DNA of 64,000 bases, from positions 1 through 64,000 of the forward strand of contig JAFBIR010000012.1 of assembly GCA_021531385.1 (NCBI GenBank), written 5' to 3'. Of the stretch, positions 48,423 through 56,165 are shown in pieces. A model generated the notes under the pieces. That model worked only from the letters and a program-made list of their open reading frames with translations, searched no databases and was not told the DNA's origin. Every line of letters begins with the position of its first letter. The stretch's first letter is position 1. Origin of the DNA: Parabacteroides distasonis. GTDB lineage: Bacteria > Bacteroidota > Bacteroidia > Bacteroidales > Tannerellaceae. Position numbers and translations under genes: made by a program.

Positions 48423-48470
48423 GAGGGAACTGCTTCTTTCCGAAAGGAAAGGGTCGGTTCCCTCTCTCTT
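48423..48470 (+). terminator. Hairpin after SusD
   Basis: GAGGGAAC (48423) pairs with GTTCCCTC (48457), with an inner stem CTTTCC-GAAA-GGAAAG, followed by TCTCTTGT. It may only partly stop transcription into the next gene. Confidence 0.6.
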
Positions 48471-48505
48471 GTAGCGGATTCCTGCATCATGTGCCGGATT
48501 TATGT

Positions 48506-48513
48506 TACTTTTG
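48506..48513 (+). promoter_or_regulatory. Candidate -7 element for the DUF6057-like gene
   Basis: TACTTTTG matches TAnnTTTG and lies 13 bp before the ATG at 48527, giving a very short leader. It separates this gene from the SusCD transcript. Confidence 0.4.
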
Positions 48514-48526
48514 CGCAACTGAAAGA

Positions 48527-50401
48527 ATGAGTCGTATGAATAAAAACAAAGTAGGGCTGTATGGATGTCTGCTTTTTGGAGGGCTCTTGGCCTATCTCTA
48601 TACCTTCAACACCTTCCTGTATGGGCAACAGGAGGAGGTGCAGGCCTTTGTCCCCTCGTGGACCTATATCCGTGAACTGTTGCGTGAGCCGGGCGGCTTC
48701 CTGGCCGTGGCGGGTCAATGGGTGACGCAATACTATCGGATCTCCCTTTTCCCTTTCCTTTTCAATGCCCTTTTATTGGCAGGCATCGGCTGTCTGACCT
48801 ATCGCCTGCTGCAACAGGTGGCCGATCGAGGCTATCACCTTTTGCTTGCCTTTTTACCCGTGCTTTTTTTGTTGAAGGCGCACCTTCGTCTCGATTATGT
48901 GGCCGATGGAAGCATCGGTCTTTTTCTGCTCTTATTCGCTTTAACCCTTGGACAGCTTTGCACGACTGAGCGACAGCGTATGTTTTACGGCCTCGGCAGC
49001 GTGCTGATGATTTACCTGCTCACCGGGCAATGGGCCTTGCTTTATGGCTTGCTCTGGTTGGGCATGAGTTGGGCACGTCGAGTGGCCCCAGAATCGAATC
49101 CTGATCCTAATCAGAGACATAGCACGCTACGTCTCTACATTTCGGCGGTTTTGCCACTGGTGGTGGGTGCCGGGTTGACCTATTATGTGATGGATCGAGC
49201 GTTGGCATTGCCCTTGACCGAGGGCATCTACTCCCTGCGTTACCAAGAGTCGCATTTGCAGCCCGATTCATTGCTACACTTTGTGGCGATTCGTTTCACC
49301 TTTGGCTGGTTGGTGTTGCTGCTGCTTGCGTTCCTCTTGAGTCGGGTGTCAATTACCCGTAAGCCTATCCGTTGGGGACTTTGGGTGCTATCAGGTGTGG
49401 CAGTAGCCGGTGCGTTGCGTTTCGCTTGGCCCGGTGAGGGTGAGCGCCAGACCTATTGGGTAGATCGGTTAGCTACACTGACTCGTGCGGCGCGTTGGCC
49501 GGAGGTGATCGATGTCTTTGCCGGAAAGCAGGTGATCGGGGCGATGAGCTTGAACCAATTGAATCTGGCGTTGGCGCATCAGGGCTTGCTGGGCGATAAC
49601 CTCTTTCTCTATACGCAACAGGGGCCGCAGAGCCTCTTGGCCGGATGGGATCGTACCTATGCGATGAGTGTCGTGCTGAGCGACGTGCATTATGCGATCG
49701 GTGATTACTCCACCTCCGAAAGCTATGCCATGGAGGGCTTGACCTTGGCACGCCGAGGCGGAAGTCCCCGTATGTTGCAACGTTTGGCACAGATCAGCCT
49801 CATCCGCCGAGACGTTGCGTTAGCCCAAAAATACTTGGAGCGGCTGCGGCTCATGCCGATGTATCGGGCTTGGGCGGAGCGATACCTGACCTATGTGGCG
49901 CATCCGGAACGGATCGACACCGATCAGGAGTTAGCGGGGAAGCGGATTCCTGTCGTGGAGGCAGACAGTTTGCTGGGGCAGTATAGCATCGAGCGGCTTT
50001 GGCTGACGCATGAAGCGGCGCTTTCGTCCGACCGATTGGCATGGACCTACTTGGGGTGCTCTTACCTGTTGGCGCGTGAGTTGGATGCTTTCGGCGATTT
50101 CCTGCGGCAGACGGCTCCAGCGGCTACGACGGCGGGAGTCACCTTGCCACGTGCTTTCCAAGAGGCCGCTCTGCTCTGGATGGTACAAGGGCATGAACTG
50201 CCGGCGGGTTGGCAGGTGCAGAACGAGGTGGCTGAGCGTTTCGACCAATTCCGTCAGGCGGTGCAGAACGCCCGGCGAGACACGAACGGCGTGGCACGCC
50301 TCTATCGAGATTATGGTCACACCTTCTGGTTCTATTTCTATCAACAAAGCGAACAACGAAAAAGTACACGAAAAAATGAAGAACAGTTGTATGCACACTA
50401 A
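48527..50401 (+). CDS. DUF6057-like protein: polytopic membrane half plus TPR-like half
   Basis: A 624-residue protein from the ATG at 48527. Residues ~1-310 carry about eight membrane segments (YGCLLFGGLLAYLYTFNTF … LLAFLLSRVS … WVLSGVAVAGALRFAW). Residues ~330-600 are soluble and helical with TPR-like repeats (LNLALAHQGLLGDNLF, AIGDYSTSESYAMEGLTLARRG, VALAQKYLERLRLMPMYRAWAERYL). The layout matches Bacteroidales DUF6057 proteins, whose function is unknown. The next gene overlaps its end by 26 bp, so the two are translationally linked. Its frequent neighbours are SusCD pairs; a role in handling what they import is only inference. Confidence 0.72.
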   Translation: MSRMNKNKVGLYGCLLFGGLLAYLYTFNTFLYGQQEEVQAFVPSWTYIRELLREPGGFLAVAGQWVTQYYRISLFPFLFNALLLAGIGCLTYRLLQQVADRGYHLLLAFLPVLFLLKAHLRLDYVADGSIGLFLLLFALTLGQLCTTERQRMFYGLGSVLMIYLLTGQWALLYGLLWLGMSWARRVAPESNPDPNQRHSTLRLYISAVLPLVVGAGLTYYVMDRALALPLTEGIYSLRYQESHLQPDSLLHFVAIRFTFGWLVLLLLAFLLSRVSITRKPIRWGLWVLSGVAVAGALRFAWPGEGERQTYWVDRLATLTRAARWPEVIDVFAGKQVIGAMSLNQLNLALAHQGLLGDNLFLYTQQGPQSLLAGWDRTYAMSVVLSDVHYAIGDYSTSESYAMEGLTLARRGGSPRMLQRLAQISLIRRDVALAQKYLERLRLMPMYRAWAERYLTYVAHPERIDTDQELAGKRIPVVEADSLLGQYSIERLWLTHEAALSSDRLAWTYLGCSYLLARELDAFGDFLRQTAPAATTAGVTLPRAFQEAALLWMVQGHELPAGWQVQNEVAERFDQFRQAVQNARRDTNGVARLYRDYGHTFWFYFYQQSEQRKSTRKNEEQLYAH

Positions 50402-51869
50402 GATACGCTTGATCCGAATGGGCTTTCTGGGGCTGTTGATCGCCCTGCTTGCTGTCGCTTGCCAACCCGCTTTGCCGGAGGCGCAGGCGGTGGACGAACA
50501 GCCGTCTATCTTTCCGGATTATACGGATGTGACCATTCCTTGCAACATCGCTCCACTCAATTTCCGCTTGCAGGAGGCGGCACCCGCTATCCTCTCTCTC
50601 TCCGTGGGCGAGGAGCAGCTGCGAGTAGCGGCATCCGATGGCTCCTTCTCCATTCCTTTGCGCGGTTGGAGGCGGTTGTTAGCGGCGGCTAAAGGAGAGG
50701 CGATTACCGTAGGGGTCTATGTGGAAAAGCCTGAGGGCTGGTTGCGTTATGCCCCCTTCACTTGGCAGGTGGCAGCGGAGCCAATCGACCCCTGTTTGGT
50801 CTATCGCAAGATCGCTCCCGGCTACCGCATGTGGAACCGCATGGGTATCTATCAGCGTGACTTGACCAATTTCGAGGAGGAGGCCCTTCTCGATAACAAG
50901 CATACCAACAACAACTGCATGAACTGCCACTCCTTCTGTCAGCAAGATCCCGATCGGATGCTCTTCCACCAGCGTATGACCCATGCCGGCACCTATGTGA
51001 TTCGTCAAGGGCAGATCGAGAAGTTAGACACAAAGACTGAACGAACGATCTCCGCCTTGGTCTATCCTTATTGGCATCCGTCAGGTCGCTACGTGGCCTT
51101 CTCCACCAACGAGACAAAGCAGGATTTCCATTATGCGGATCCAAATCGGGTGGAGGTGTTCGACCTGCGTTCTGACGTGGTGGTGTATGACGTGGTGCGT
51201 CACCAATTACTCACCTCGCCGCTCCTTTCGGCGGAGGCGCATTGGGAGACCTTCCCCTGCTTCTCGCCGGATGGTAAGGAACTCTATTTCTGCTCAGCAG
51301 ACAGTGTGACGATGCCGGAGCATTATCGTGAGGTGCGTTACAACCTGCTTCGTCTCTCCTTCGATCCGGAGCGAGGTACCTTTGGCACGCAAGTCGATAC
51401 GCTTTTCCATGCGCAGGCAGAAGGCAAGAGTGCTCGTTTCCCTCGCATCTCGCCCGATGGCAAACAGCTGATGTTCACCGTGTCAGCCTACGGCAATTTC
51501 TCCATCTGGCATAGGGATGCCGATCTCTATTTGATGGATCTGCGCACGGGCCGTTATCAGCTGATGGAGGCCGTGAATAGTGCGAACGTGGAGAGTTACC
51601 ACTCCTGGAGCAGCAACAGTTGTTGGTTCGTGTTCAGCAGTCGCCGGGAAAACGGTCTCTATACGGCGCCCTACATCGCCTATCTCTCGCCTGATGGGCA
51701 GACGGGCAAACCCTTCCTGCTTCCCCAGGCTTCAGCCGATTATTATGATCTGACGCTTCGCTCGTTCAACATCCCCGAGTTGGTGAAAGGGCCTGTCCAA
51801 GTGGATCGTCAAGAACTGATCCAGATCAGCAAGTATGGCAAACCAACCGCTATTCAGATGGGTGAATAA
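50376..51869 (+). CDS. PD40/TolB-like propeller lipoprotein with a CxxCH motif
   Basis: A 497-residue exported lipoprotein; the lipobox LLAVAC gives Cys29. Residues ~40-150 form an Ig-like N-terminal domain (PAILSLSVGEEQLRVAASDG). A CMNCH motif follows at 181-185 (Cys181, Cys184, His185), the form that binds c-type heme, and the rest is a TolB/WD40-like propeller (YWHPSGRYVAFSTN, CFSPDGKELYFCS, RISPDGKQLMFTVS). Similar proteins have been annotated as cytochrome c biogenesis proteins; a single CxxCH does not establish heme attachment. The ATG at 50376 precedes a positively charged signal peptide; 50391 is an alternative. Its start overlaps the DUF6057-like gene. Confidence 0.75.
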   Translation: MKNSCMHTKIRLIRMGFLGLLIALLAVACQPALPEAQAVDEQPSIFPDYTDVTIPCNIAPLNFRLQEAAPAILSLSVGEEQLRVAASDGSFSIPLRGWRRLLAAAKGEAITVGVYVEKPEGWLRYAPFTWQVAAEPIDPCLVYRKIAPGYRMWNRMGIYQRDLTNFEEEALLDNKHTNNNCMNCHSFCQQDPDRMLFHQRMTHAGTYVIRQGQIEKLDTKTERTISALVYPYWHPSGRYVAFSTNETKQDFHYADPNRVEVFDLRSDVVVYDVVRHQLLTSPLLSAEAHWETFPCFSPDGKELYFCSADSVTMPEHYREVRYNLLRLSFDPERGTFGTQVDTLFHAQAEGKSARFPRISPDGKQLMFTVSAYGNFSIWHRDADLYLMDLRTGRYQLMEAVNSANVESYHSWSSNSCWFVFSSRRENGLYTAPYIAYLSPDGQTGKPFLLPQASADYYDLTLRSFNIPELVKGPVQVDRQELIQISKYGKPTAIQMGE

Positions 51870-52192
51870 TCCATAAGAAAGCATCCTAAAACGTAAAAGA
51901 CTGTATGAACAACTTTAATCATGGATGCTGTTTGTATAAATAGCGGCGGTGTTTTTGGAAACATCAGTACTATTTTTGAAAACACCGCCAATGTTTTAAG
52001 AAGTAAATCGGTTCTTATCGGTTTTATATTTGACTGGTAGAAGGAAGTTAGTGGCTTGATTGGTGGAATAATCGGAAGGTTTGATTGGGGATAGATGAAT
52101 AGCCACTGTGTACGGGTTATTTTTTGACGAGAAATATGCGTCATATAACTAATCTGTTTAACTTTGTGCTTGTAAACGTTAAACAGAATATC
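51870..52192. repeat. Intergenic region with tandem array 3 and an 11-bp inverted repeat
   Basis: No gene. AGCATCC (51880) and GGATGCT (51923) can pair as a long-loop terminator. At 51938-52021 four units of 21 bp (starts near 51938, 51959, 51980 and 52001) form a degenerate tandem array. GGCGGTGTTTT (51945) and AAAACACCGCC (51979) are perfect inverted copies within it. Read on the minus strand the array contains AAAACATTGGCGGTGTTTT, matching array 2's AAAACATTGCCGATGATTT. The stretch 52022-52123 shows nothing I recognise. TAACTTTG at 52159-52166 is the next gene's candidate -7 element. Confidence 0.7.
52159..52166 (+). promoter_or_regulatory. Candidate -7 element for the Gfo/Idh/MocA gene
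   Basis: TAACTTTG matches TAnnTTTG, 27 bp before the ATG at 52193. Confidence 0.45.
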
Positions 52193-53497
52193 ATGATAAC
52201 AAGAAGAAATTTTATACGTCAATCCGCATCGGCATTGGCTGCCGGATGGATCATGCCAACGGCATGGGGCACAACAAAGCACACAGAAGTAGGGGCGAAT
52301 GACCAGATTCGTATTGGGTTGATTGGTTGTCGCAGCATGGGATGGGGCGATTTGATGGAAGCGATCTCACACCCGGAGGTGAAATGCGTGGCGCTCTGCG
52401 ACATAGACCAGACAATTCTCAACGACCGAGCTGCAGAACTGACGAAGCAATCAGGGAGCAAACCTGCCTGCTATGGTGACTATCGGAAATTATTGGAACG
52501 GAAAGATATTGATGCCGTGATGATTGGCACGCCCGATCATTGGCACTGCTTGCAGATGGTGGATGCTTGCTCTGCGGGCAAGGATGTTTATGTGGAGAAG
52601 CCGATCGCCAACTCCATTGCGGAGTGTGACGCAATGGTAGCAGCCGCCAAACGGTATAACCGGGTGGTGCAGGTTGGTCAGCAACAGCGTAGCGGTACGC
52701 ATTGGCATGAGATGAAGCAGTATCTCGACAGTGGTAAGTTGGGTAAGATCGCCAAGGTGGAGGTTTGGGCTAATTTTAACTATGCGGCGATTCTGGATCG
52801 GGTGCCGGATGGTGCCGTACCTGCTGGTGTGGATTTTGAGACATGGTTGGGGCCGGCTCCCAAACGTAGCTTTAATGAGAAGCGTTTCCACGGGCTTTGG
52901 CGCATGTTTTGGGATTACGGCGGTGGCTTGTTGACCGATTGGGGTGTTCACCTGTTGGATATGGCGTTATGGGGTATGAACGTGAAGGGTATGCCGAAGC
53001 GTGTGATGGCCTCTGGCGGTAACTTTGCCTATCCGCAGAACTATGCCGAGACGTTTGATACGTTGACCGTGCTCTATGAGTTTGATGATTTCGTGCTGCA
53101 GTGGAGTAATGTGGCGGGTACGGAGACGGGGCCTTACGGACGCAATTACGGTGTGGCTTTTAAGGGAACAAATGGCACGTTGGTGATTAACCGGGAGAGT
53201 TGGGAGGTCTATCCAGAGGGCGATCGCATCGAGGCGTTCAAGAAAGACCCTGATACGAAGGATCATCCCAAGCATGTGACGAACTTTTTGGAGGCGATGA
53301 AGCAGCGAGATCTCTCGTTGGCTTGTCCGATTGACAATGGTGCGCTCTGTGCGAAGTTTGCGCACTTGGGCAATATCTCCGCACGTGTGAAAACCTCCTT
53401 AACATACGATGAGGTACAGAAGACTTTCCATCATCCGGAGGCTGATCGGTTGATCCAACCTGTCTATCGTGCGCCGTGGACCTTCCCGAAGGTGTAA
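52193..53497 (+). CDS. Gfo/Idh/MocA-family oxidoreductase, Tat-exported
   Basis: A 434-residue NAD(P)-dependent oxidoreductase. The N-terminus ITRRNFIRQSASALAAGW is a twin-arginine (Tat) signal, so the folded enzyme is probably exported with its cofactor. The Rossmann part has RIGLIGCRSMGWGDL and VMIGTPDHWHCLQMVDACSAG; EKPIANS is the conserved EKP active-site motif with the catalytic Lys. GGGLLTDWGVHLLDMALWGM belongs to the C-terminal Gfo/Idh/MocA domain. Members act on sugars, inositols or glycosides; the substrate here is unknown. The frame opens at 52124, but the ATG at 52193 starts the signal. Confidence 0.88.
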   Translation: MITRRNFIRQSASALAAGWIMPTAWGTTKHTEVGANDQIRIGLIGCRSMGWGDLMEAISHPEVKCVALCDIDQTILNDRAAELTKQSGSKPACYGDYRKLLERKDIDAVMIGTPDHWHCLQMVDACSAGKDVYVEKPIANSIAECDAMVAAAKRYNRVVQVGQQQRSGTHWHEMKQYLDSGKLGKIAKVEVWANFNYAAILDRVPDGAVPAGVDFETWLGPAPKRSFNEKRFHGLWRMFWDYGGGLLTDWGVHLLDMALWGMNVKGMPKRVMASGGNFAYPQNYAETFDTLTVLYEFDDFVLQWSNVAGTETGPYGRNYGVAFKGTNGTLVINRESWEVYPEGDRIEAFKKDPDTKDHPKHVTNFLEAMKQRDLSLACPIDNGALCAKFAHLGNISARVKTSLTYDEVQKTFHHPEADRLIQPVYRAPWTFPKV

Positions 53498-53517
53498 TTC
53501 CATGTGGTGTAAGAATA

Positions 53518-53550
53518 AAAAAGAGACGTCGTGTTGCGGCGTCTCTTTTT
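53518..53550. terminator. Bidirectional terminator between oxidoreductase and GH78 gene
   Basis: AAAAAGAGACGTCG (53518-53531) pairs with CGGCGTCTCTTTTT (53537-53550), with one G-T pair. Each arm ends in a T-run on its own strand, serving both convergent genes. Confidence 0.85.
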
Positions 53551-53569
53551 GGTTTGATAGATTGCGTTT

Positions 53570-56149
53570 TTAGGGTTGAACAACGAGCTGATGCGTACCG
53601 GCACTTATTGTTTGCGTTTCCTGCGGCAGACGCAGTTCGGCAGCACAATCAGCAGGGATAGTGATGGTCAAGTGGATGCCATCCGCCTCTCGTTTCCATT
53701 CACTAACGATCTCTCCCTTGACGGAGTGATAGCGACCTTTCGCCCAGTCCATCCCTTCGGGGAAATGGGGGGTGAGCAGGATGTGGTGGAAACCGGGGTC
53801 AGCCGGGTCGTGGTTGATACCAGCCAACTGATTCATCATCCAAGCGGAGATGTCACCCATGAAGACATGGTTGAGCGACGCATCATTGAATTGCGGACTG
53901 AGTGTCCAAGTCTCCGGCAAGGTTGTATAGCCCATGGTCTCTACCCAGTAGCCCCAAGAGGGTGCCTCCCTCTTCGTAGCCATTTTCATCACATCTTCCA
54001 AATAGCCATATTTAGTCAGCATCGCCGGGACGGTCTTGCTACCTAACAGACCGAAATCAAGGAAATAGTTGTTTTCTGCTACGATGCGGTGCAGTTGATC
54101 AGCCACGAGTTGCTCTTTGCCTTCGGGCACTAAACCTAAGTAGAGGGCAACCGCTTGCGAAGCCTGTGTGCCTCCCGCATAGAGCCCCTTCTCTGCGTCA
54201 AAGAACTTTTTGTTGATCAAGGCTTTTAACTGCTCAGCCTTTTGCTGATAGCGTGTGCCATCCTTGCCCAACAGCTTAGCGAAGTGGGCCATCAAGCGGT
54301 TATCCAGGTAATAGTAGGCGGTAGAGGTAAACTCCGTGTTGGTCTGTGTCTTCCAAAATACCCAGTCGCCAATGCCTTGTGTCAAGGTGCCCTCCTCGCT
54401 CTCAAACGTCTGTTCGAAGGCCAAGTAGCGCTCCATTGTCGGGTATAACCGTTCGATGCTGCGGGTCGTGCCGTAATACTGATAGAGCGTGTTGGGGATG
54501 ATAAAGAGTGCGGCATCCCATACCGGACCAGGCCAGTTGCCCCCGAATCCCCAGTTGGCTGAGGGTATGATACCGGAGATGTCACCTTTCTCCTGTTGGT
54601 TGTCGATGAAATCGTTCATCCATTTCTCGTAGAAGGTAATGCCATCGAATCCCAACAGACCGAGGTCGATAGCTACATGGGCATCGGCTGTCCAACCGTT
54701 TTTCTCCCGTTGCGGACAGTCGGTGGGGATGCTGTGGATGTTGTTGAGATAGGCCTGCATCGTAGCGTTCCATATCTTGTTGAAGAGGGGCAGGGAGCAG
54801 CTGAAGTCACCGACGGGTTGCAGATCGGTATGCACAAAGAGAGCAGTGAGGCTCTCTTCGGTCAACTCGATCGGCCGATCGCTTTCAACCTCTGCGTACT
54901 GGAAGCCGTGGTAGGTAAAGGCGGGCATAAAGGTCTCTTCGCCCTCACCACGCAGGATGTACTCATCCATCTGGAAGACTTCCCCTGGTTTCACGGGGTG
55001 GTAATAGACATTGATGTTGCCCTGCTCCAGACGGCCATCCGCTTTTAGCAGCTCGCCGTGACGGATCTTGATGTGAGTGCCCTTCTCGCCCTTGATCCTC
55101 AGGCGGCAGAATCCGGCGATGTTCTTCGGATAGGAAAAGACATAGAGTTTGTCACTGAACCGCTTCATGGCCGTGGGCTTCAGCTCCTCGGTGATGTGGA
55201 TACCGGGCATGGCTTGTGCAGTCAATTGTGCGGCGGGTTGCTCGATGCACTTCGCCGTTTTCCAGTGTGCGTCGTTGAAGGCAGCGGTTTTCCAGCCCTG
55301 TTCCTCCAACTGTGCGTCGAAACGGTCGCCACTGTATATATTATTATAGGTATAGCCACCGGTAGCGCATTTCCAAGTCTCGTCCGTACCTACGGTTTCC
55401 GTCGTTCCATCCGTATAGGTCAAACGCAGCTCGCAGCGCAGGGAGGGACGACCTCGCCAGGCTGCCTCATGGAAGTTCCAGACAGCGACCGACTGCTCGT
55501 TGTACCAGCCATTACCCAACACGGCGGCCAAAGCGTTGTCGCCCTCCTTCAGCAGATCCGTCACGTCGTGGGTGACGTAAAGGATGCGTTTGCGAAAATC
55601 GGTATAGCCCGGATCGAGATAGTTCTCGCCCACTCGCTGCCCATTGATGAACAGCTCGTGATAACCCGCGGAGGCGACATAGAGACGTGCCTCTTGAAGT
55701 GCCTTTGTCAACTGGAAGGGTTTACGGAAAAGGGGAGCCGGCTCGAACTCCTTGTCCTCGCCATCGGTGATCCATTGGGCGTTCCAATCGGCTTCGGAGA
55801 ACTTGGCCGTCTCGAAACTGGCTACGGCGGAAGGGGCACACAATCGTCCCTCTTCATCCCATACCTTGACAGTCCAGTAGTAGCGGGTATGCGGTTGAAG
55901 GGGGGTACCCTCTGTGTAGGGCTTTAATTGATTAGGAGCAGTGCCCACTTGGATCTCCTGCTTAGAGACCGTGAAGCCTGGTTGTGCCCCGTCATATTCC
56001 CAAGTGAAGCGGGGACTTTGCGTGTCTAAGCCAATGGGCTCAGACAGAAATTCAGTGCGCAGGTTGACCGGTGTGGTCTGGTCGTTATGCGATGTGCATG
56101 CCGTCAGTAACAGACCGGCCAGCGCACATAGATACAAAGATTTATTCAT
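53570..56149 (-). CDS. GH78 alpha-L-rhamnosidase, lipoprotein
   Basis: An 859-residue enzyme releasing terminal alpha-L-rhamnose. Lipobox LLLTAC gives Cys18, placing it on the periplasmic or outer surface. The modules follow the GH78 order: N-terminal Ig-like domain (PRFTWEYDGAQPGFTVSKQ), two beta-sandwiches (RKPFQLTKALQEARLYVAS; YNNIYSGDRFDAQLE), the (alpha/alpha)6 catalytic barrel and a C-terminal beta domain. The catalytic stretch is IPTDCPQREKNGWTADAHV, with its Asp/Glu acids, and a later Glu lies in SWGYWVETMG. It heads downstream of the rhaT gene in the rhamnose cluster, so it supplies the sugar that RhaT imports. Confidence 0.93.
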   Translation of the reverse strand: MNKSLYLCALAGLLLTACTSHNDQTTPVNLRTEFLSEPIGLDTQSPRFTWEYDGAQPGFTVSKQEIQVGTAPNQLKPYTEGTPLQPHTRYYWTVKVWDEEGRLCAPSAVASFETAKFSEADWNAQWITDGEDKEFEPAPLFRKPFQLTKALQEARLYVASAGYHELFINGQRVGENYLDPGYTDFRKRILYVTHDVTDLLKEGDNALAAVLGNGWYNEQSVAVWNFHEAAWRGRPSLRCELRLTYTDGTTETVGTDETWKCATGGYTYNNIYSGDRFDAQLEEQGWKTAAFNDAHWKTAKCIEQPAAQLTAQAMPGIHITEELKPTAMKRFSDKLYVFSYPKNIAGFCRLRIKGEKGTHIKIRHGELLKADGRLEQGNINVYYHPVKPGEVFQMDEYILRGEGEETFMPAFTYHGFQYAEVESDRPIELTEESLTALFVHTDLQPVGDFSCSLPLFNKIWNATMQAYLNNIHSIPTDCPQREKNGWTADAHVAIDLGLLGFDGITFYEKWMNDFIDNQQEKGDISGIIPSANWGFGGNWPGPVWDAALFIIPNTLYQYYGTTRSIERLYPTMERYLAFEQTFESEEGTLTQGIGDWVFWKTQTNTEFTSTAYYYLDNRLMAHFAKLLGKDGTRYQQKAEQLKALINKKFFDAEKGLYAGGTQASQAVALYLGLVPEGKEQLVADQLHRIVAENNYFLDFGLLGSKTVPAMLTKYGYLEDVMKMATKREAPSWGYWVETMGYTTLPETWTLSPQFNDASLNHVFMGDISAWMMNQLAGINHDPADPGFHHILLTPHFPEGMDWAKGRYHSVKGEIVSEWKREADGIHLTITIPADCAAELRLPQETQTISAGTHQLVVQP

Positions 56150-56165
56150 GTTTTACAAATGCTAA

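Noticed and set aside
50010-50375. Long N-terminal extension of the CxxCH lipoprotein across the DUF6057-like gene
   Set aside because: It would bury the signal peptide and lipobox 122 residues inside the protein. It is a shadow of the other reading frame.
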